Source of the DNA: Acidobacteriota bacterium
GTDB lineage: Bacteria; Acidobacteriota; Vicinamibacteria; Vicinamibacterales; CAVVIG01
Direction: 5' to 3'
Assembly (NCBI GenBank): GCA_003223775.1
Contig: QHWK01000179.1
Coordinates: forward strand, 1 to 9,059
Length of the DNA stretch: 9,059 bases
The notes beneath the pieces are model-generated. The model saw nothing but the letters and a program-made list of their open reading frames with translations, searched no databases and was not told the DNA's origin. Position 1 is the stretch's first letter. Every line of letters begins with the position of its first letter. A program made the position numbers and the translations under genes. Below, piece by piece: positions 5,621 to 9,059 of the stretch.

Positions 5621-8551
5621 TCACGGCCGGATGAGCGCGCGGAGGAGCTCGGCGGGATGGAGCGCGCGGACGCCGGCGAAATGCTTCACCTGTTCGCGGC
5701 ACGACGTGCCTGGTGCGACGAGGACGGCGTCGGCGCCGAGCGCGCGCGCGGCCGGCAGCAGCTTCCTTTCGCCGATCTGTCGCGACACATCATAGTGCTC
5801 GGTCGCGTAACCGAACGAGCCGGCCATGCCGCAGCAGCCCGCGTCGAGATCGACGATGGTCGCCTGCGGGATGCGCGCGAGCAGCGCGCGCGCCGGCGGC
5901 AGCAGCCCCATCGACTTCTGATGGCAGTGCGCGTGGAGGACCACGGTGGCCGGGCCCGCGGCGAGCTCCAGCCGCGCACGGCCTGCGGCGCATTCCTGTT
6001 CCAGATACTCTTCGAACAGCACGCAGGCGCCTGCGACCACGCGCGCCCTGCGCTGCGCGTCGCCGCGCAGGAGCGCCGGTGCGTCCTCGCGCACCGCCGA
6101 CATGCAGCTCGGCTCGAGAAAGACGATCCGCTCGCCGCGCGCCGCGGCGTCGTGCAGCGCGTCCGCGTTCGCGAGCGCCGCCAGGCGCGCGCCGTCCAGC
6201 AGGCCTTGCGAGATCATCGGCCGGCCACAGCACCCATGGCGCGCGAGACGGACGTCGATGCCCGCGCTCGCGAGCACCTCAGCGGCTGCGATGCCGATGT
6301 CGGGGTGATTGAAGTTCGTGAACGTATCCGCGAAGAGCAGTGCGGATTGCGAAGTGCGGATTGCGGATTGATTGCGGATTGCGGATTGATTGCGGATTGC
6401 GGATTGATTGCGGATTGCGGACCGCGTGAGCTGGCGCCGCAGCGTGTCGCGCACGAACGCCGGCGGTACGCGCCGTCGATCGACGCCGAGCAGCCGCTCG
6501 TTCAGCCATCGGCCGACGCCGCTGCGCGCGGCGGCGTTGGCGAGCGGCGCGACGCGGCTGGCCCATGCCGAGAGGGTGTGAATGCCGCCCATCGCGCGCG
6601 CGCGCAGCGGCGTCCCCGTACGGCGCCAGTAGTCGGCGAGGAACTCGCTCTTGAATCGCGCGACGTCCACGCCGACCGGGCATTCCGCCTTGCACGCGCG
6701 GCACTCGACGCAGAGGTCGAGCACTTCGTGGACGCCCTCGTCGCCGAGCCCCGCCTCGCCGAGGCGGCCGGCCATCGCGAGCCGCAGCGTGTTCGCGCGG
6801 CCGCGCGTCGAGTGTTTTTCCTCGCGCGTCACCATGTACGAGGGGCACATCGTGCCGTCGAGCTTCTTGCGGCACGCGCCGAGGCCGCTGCACATCTCGA
6901 CGGCGCGCGCGTAGCCGCCGTACTCTTCGTAATCGAAGTACGCGGGCGGATTCGGCGTCTCATAGCCGGCGCCGTACCGCAGGTTCGCCGTCAACGGCGG
7001 CGTGTCGACGATCTTGCCCGGATTGAGCACGCCGTCGGGATCGAACGCGCGCTTCACCGCGCGGAATGCCTCGTAGAGCGCCGGGCCGAACATCTTCTCG
7101 GTGAACGGACCGCGGACCATGCCGTCGCCGTGCTCGCCCGACAGCGCGCCGCCGAACTCGAGGACGAGATCGGCGACGTCGCGCGCGATCGCCTCGAAGC
7201 GCGCGACGCCGTCGGCCGTCTTGAGATTCACCACGGGCCGGACGTGCAGGCAGCCGACCGACGCGTGCGCGTAGACGCCCGCCGACGTCCCGTGGCGCGC
7301 GATGATCGCGAGAAACCGCTCGATGTAGTCGCGCAGCTTCTCGGGCGCGACGGCCGTGTCTTCCACGAACGACAGCGACTTGGCGTCGCCCTTCATCGCC
7401 ATCGACAGGCCGAGCGCCGACTCGCGCAGGCTCCAGACGCGCGCCTGGTCGGCGGGCGCCACGAAGCGCCGCCATCGGCAGCGGAGACCTGACGCGGCGA
7501 GATCGCGCTCGAGCGCGTCGAGCCGCGGCGTGAGATCGCCGGCCGCGTCGCCGTACATTTCGACCGCGAGCAGCGCGCCCGGATCGGTGACGAGAATGCT
7601 GCGCCGCAGCGCGTCGAGCGCGGCGCTCTCCCTGGCGTGATCGAGGATGAAGCGGTCCATCACCTCGACCGCCGACGGCAGATGCCGCAGCACGAGCGGC
7701 GTCGCGCCGAGCGCGTCGAGCAGCTCGACGAACTCGATCGCGAGCACCGCTTTCGCCGCCGGCAGCGGCACGAGCGCGACCTTCGCCGCCGTGACGAGCG
7801 CGAGCGTCCCCTCCGAGCCGACGACGATCCTGGCGAGGTTGAACGGCTTCGACGGGTCGACGAACTCGTCGAGGTTGTAGCCGCCGACGCGGCGCAGCAC
7901 TTTCGGGAAGCGCCGATCGATCTCGCCGCGGCACCGCGTCGCCGTCTCGCGAACCGTCCGGTAGCACGCCGCCTCGCGCGTGTCGCCGCGGCAGACGGCG
8001 TCGAGCGCCGCCCGGTCGAGCGGCCGCAGATGCGCGGTCGATCCGTCCGCGAGCACCACCTTCAGCTCGAGGACGTGGTCGATCGTCTTGCCGTAGAGGA
8101 CCGATCGCGCGCCGCTCGAGTTGTTCGCGATCATGCCGCCGATCGTCGCGCGGCTCGCGGTGGAGATGTCCGGCGCGAACCGGAGGCCGTGGGGCCGCAG
8201 CGCCGCGTTCAGCTCGTCGAGGACCACGCCCGGCTGGACCCACGCCGTTCGTCCGGCGACGTCCACGTCCAGCACGCGGTGGAGGTACTTCGACGTGTCG
8301 AGCTGCAGGCCCGCGCCGACCGCCTGGCCGGCCTGCGACGTGCCGCCGCCGCGCGCGGTGATCGACACGCCGTGCCGGCCCGCGATCTGCACCGCGCGCA
8401 CGACGTCGTCGTCGCCGCGCGGCACGACGACGCCGAGCGGGATGATCTGGTACACGCTGGCGTCGGTGGAGTAGAGCGCGCGGGAGACCGCGTCGAACCG
8501 GACCTCGCCCGCGAGTTCCCGTTCGAGATCACGCTGCAGCGGCGAGGGCAT
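5621..8551 (-). CDS. FAD-linked oxidase / 4Fe-4S / cysteine-rich fusion: D-2-hydroxyacid (D-lactate or D-2-hydroxyglutarate) dehydrogenase, YdiJ-like
   Basis: 976-residue three-module flavoprotein, close to E. coli YdiJ in length and order. Residues about 35-265 form the FAD-binding (PCMH-type) domain, with ARGGGTSQAGQAVG (67-80), ATIGGMIANNSSGARSVLYG (135-154) and VVGSEGTLALVT (243-254). Residues about 265-512 are the FAD-linked oxidase C-terminal domain, with VYAHASVGCLHVRP (426-439), GGALSGEHGDG (467-477) and FDPDGVLNPGKI (503-514). Residues 554-624 carry the iron-sulphur ligands: Cys554, Cys560 and Cys569, then Cys614, 617, 620 and 624 as CxxCxxCxxxCP. Residues about 736-976 hold the cysteine-rich (CCG) modules: HGCCGRPM (772-779), LEPSCMS (812-818), HAHCHQKSM (873-881) and DAGCCGMAGSFGY (903-915). 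It oxidises a D-2-hydroxyacid to the 2-oxoacid and passes electrons via Fe-S to a respiratory acceptor (family knowledge); the substrate is not decided by sequence. Residues 711-734 are a SAIRNQ repeat in the linker before the CCG part, unlike the usual family. No Shine-Dalgarno precedes the ATG at 8551. Confidence 0.94.
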   Translation of the reverse strand: MPSPLQRDLERELAGEVRFDAVSRALYSTDASVYQIIPLGVVVPRGDDDVVRAVQIAGRHGVSITARGGGTSQAGQAVGAGLQLDTSKYLHRVLDVDVAGRTAWVQPGVVLDELNAALRPHGLRFAPDISTASRATIGGMIANNSSGARSVLYGKTIDHVLELKVVLADGSTAHLRPLDRAALDAVCRGDTREAACYRTVRETATRCRGEIDRRFPKVLRRVGGYNLDEFVDPSKPFNLARIVVGSEGTLALVTAAKVALVPLPAAKAVLAIEFVELLDALGATPLVLRHLPSAVEVMDRFILDHARESAALDALRRSILVTDPGALLAVEMYGDAAGDLTPRLDALERDLAASGLRCRWRRFVAPADQARVWSLRESALGLSMAMKGDAKSLSFVEDTAVAPEKLRDYIERFLAIIARHGTSAGVYAHASVGCLHVRPVVNLKTADGVARFEAIARDVADLVLEFGGALSGEHGDGMVRGPFTEKMFGPALYEAFRAVKRAFDPDGVLNPGKIVDTPPLTANLRYGAGYETPNPPAYFDYEEYGGYARAVEMCSGLGACRKKLDGTMCPSYMVTREEKHSTRGRANTLRLAMAGRLGEAGLGDEGVHEVLDLCVECRACKAECPVGVDVARFKSEFLADYWRRTGTPLRARAMGGIHTLSAWASRVAPLANAAARSGVGRWLNERLLGVDRRRVPPAFVRDTLRRQLTRSAIRNQSAIRNQSAIRNQSAIRTSQSALLFADTFTNFNHPDIGIAAAEVLASAGIDVRLARHGCCGRPMISQGLLDGARLAALANADALHDAAARGERIVFLEPSCMSAVREDAPALLRGDAQRRARVVAGACVLFEEYLEQECAAGRARLELAAGPATVVLHAHCHQKSMGLLPPARALLARIPQATIVDLDAGCCGMAGSFGYATEHYDVSRQIGERKLLPAARALGADAVLVAPGTSCREQVKHFAGVRALHPAELLRALIRP
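6339..6420 (-). repeat. 18-bp tandem repeat inside the dehydrogenase gene
   Basis: On the plus strand TGCGGATTGCGGATTGAT is repeated perfectly at 6355-6372, 6373-6390 and 6391-6408, with a partial fourth copy TGCGGATTGCGG at 6409-6420. Each unit is two TGCGGAT heptamers plus TGAT. A degenerate lead-in (AGTGCGGATTGCGA, 6339-6352) precedes it. In the gene's frame it encodes SAIRNQ three times plus SAIR. The unit is a multiple of three, and none of the three minus-strand frames contains a stop, so copy-number change would not break the gene. Confidence 0.9.
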
Positions 8552-8733
8552 GAGGGCGAATTGTGGTCCGGCGTGCGCCGTTCAGAGACATGGTGCGTGC
8601 GCGTGCCCGCGCGTGCATGATACTTCGCCGCGCTGCGCGGTTGCGGGCGTCATGATGCTCGCTTCTGTCGGTTCGATTACCGATCGGGCGATCCGCTTTT
8701 GTCTGGCACCGTGGTTGCGAAGAGAGCGTGCGT
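8552..8733. other. Divergent intergenic region between dehydrogenase and zinc-ribbon gene
   Basis: 182 bp without a credible gene. It holds an alternating purine-pyrimidine run of GTGCGTGCGCG type (about 8593-8617), a small hairpin CCGCG-CTG-CGCGG (8628-8640), and the sigma54-like site at 8704-8718. Next to the dehydrogenase start, CACAAT (minus strand, 8565-8560) lies 8 nt before its ATG, a weak -10 candidate without a good -35. Confidence 0.6.
8704..8718 (+). promoter_or_regulatory. Sigma54-type -24/-12 promoter match
   Basis: TGGCAC (8704-8709), 5 bp, then TTGC (8715-8718) gives the invariant GG (8705-8706) and GC (8717-8718) with exactly 10 bp between them, as RpoN-holoenzyme promoters require. 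All ten bases of the TGGCAC/TTGC core match. Transcription would start near 8730, only about 4 nt before the ATG at 8734. That is unusually close and lowers confidence, unless the message is leaderless or translation starts at the ATG at 8803. Confidence 0.4.
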
Positions 8734-9009
8734 ATGGCTTCCAAATCAATCGCGACCGACGACGACGTCTACGAGCTCTCGCCGACCGAGCTCGGGGATT
8801 CGATGGACGAATGGCGCAGCACGGCGACCTACACGCTCGAAGTGCCGGTCCGCTGCCCGTACTGCGACGAGCGGATCCACGGTCTCCGGATCGTGGGGCT
8901 GACGCGATCGCAGGTCGCGTTCACGTCGACGCTGCCGCGCAAGGGCCGCGTCGCGACGTGCCCCGAATGCGATCGGATTCTGCCCGCTGAACTCGCCGGG
9001 CTGATGTGA
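8734..9009 (+). CDS. Small zinc-ribbon-like protein of unknown function
   Basis: 91 residues. An acidic N-terminal region (residues 9-26, with DDDVYELSPTELGDSMDEW) is followed by a beta-rich part with two CxxC knuckles: CPYC (Cys41, Cys44) and CPEC (Cys76, Cys79). Four cysteines in two CPxC pairs about 30 residues apart are the usual sign of a structural zinc ribbon, so a zinc-binding, perhaps nucleic-acid- or protein-contacting, protein is likely. No catalytic motif, signal peptide or membrane segment is seen, and no family is recognised. Codon third positions match neighbouring genes. The ATG at 8734 is preferred; GTG 8728 would add two residues, and AGAGAG at 8721-8726 is a modest Shine-Dalgarno at 7 nt. 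It is divergent from the dehydrogenase, and the sigma54-like promoter lies directly upstream. Confidence 0.75.
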   Translation: MASKSIATDDDVYELSPTELGDSMDEWRSTATYTLEVPVRCPYCDERIHGLRIVGLTRSQVAFTSTLPRKGRVATCPECDRILPAELAGLM

Positions 9010-9016
9010 GCCGGTA

Positions 9017-9032
9017 GCGCAGGTCTTTGCGC
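9017..9032 (+). terminator. Weak hairpin after the zinc-ribbon gene
   Basis: GCGCA (9017-9021) and TGCGC (9028-9032) flank a 6-nt loop and begin 8 nt after the stop codon, followed by CTCTTAAT rather than a T-run. The position suits a terminator, but the stem is only 5 bp. Nothing else is visible in the last 50 bases. Confidence 0.2.
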
Positions 9033-9059
9033 CTCTTAATAGAACCGCTGACCTATGCC

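Noticed and set aside
6339..6420. CRISPR-like array
   Set aside because: Units are directly adjacent with no spacers, 18 bp long, inside a coding region and without cas genes nearby.
5657..7492. 611-codon plus-strand frame opposite the dehydrogenase, and a similar one at 7637-8620
   Set aside because: Antisense shadows of the 976-residue flavoprotein, which carries all family motifs.

Overview
This is a G+C-rich bacterial chromosomal segment. Codon third positions are strongly G/C, so every real gene is shadowed by long meaningless frames on the other strand. Gene content (CaiB/BaiF CoA-transferase with a crotonase, a secreted M28 peptidase, an ACS-family MFS carrier, a large FAD/Fe-S D-2-hydroxyacid dehydrogenase) and the habit of short period-7 tandem repeats suggest a soil-type heterotroph, perhaps an acidobacterium of the Vicinamibacteria type. 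That assignment is inference; no rRNA or tRNA gene is present.

Layout. 1-1093 (minus): class III CoA-transferase, cut by the left window edge. 1108-1884 (plus): enoyl-CoA hydratase/isomerase-family protein, starting only 14 bp from the divergent CoA-transferase start. 2015-3412 (plus): M28 metallopeptidase. Its ribosome binding site, ATG and signal peptide lie just upstream at 1926-2014, but the ATG is one base out of frame. 3414-3463: A+T-rich heptamer array with an 11-bp inverted repeat, between convergent genes. 3456-4733 (minus): MFS carrier with a plausible sigma70 promoter at 4745-4773. 4795-5016 and 5048-5461 (minus): a small ribbon-helix-helix-like protein and a conserved-looking protein of unknown function. 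5502-5610: long imperfect inverted repeat of lower G+C. 5621-8551 (minus): 976-residue FAD / Fe-S / cysteine-rich dehydrogenase carrying an in-frame 18-bp tandem repeat. 8734-9009 (plus): small four-cysteine zinc-ribbon-like protein with a good sigma54-type promoter match just upstream.

How the genes may work together: the CoA-transferase and crotonase probably act on the same kind of carboxylic acid, by activation to a CoA thioester followed by hydration, dehydration or isomerisation. The MFS carrier resembles organic-anion importers, and the dehydrogenase would feed electrons from a 2-hydroxyacid into the respiratory chain. The theme is uptake and oxidation of organic acids, but the genes do not form one operon.

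I see no convincing new multi-gene system. The most unusual features are non-coding or structural: the frameshifted peptidase start, the coding 18-bp repeat, the 109-nt hairpin element, and period-7 repeats at three separate sites.
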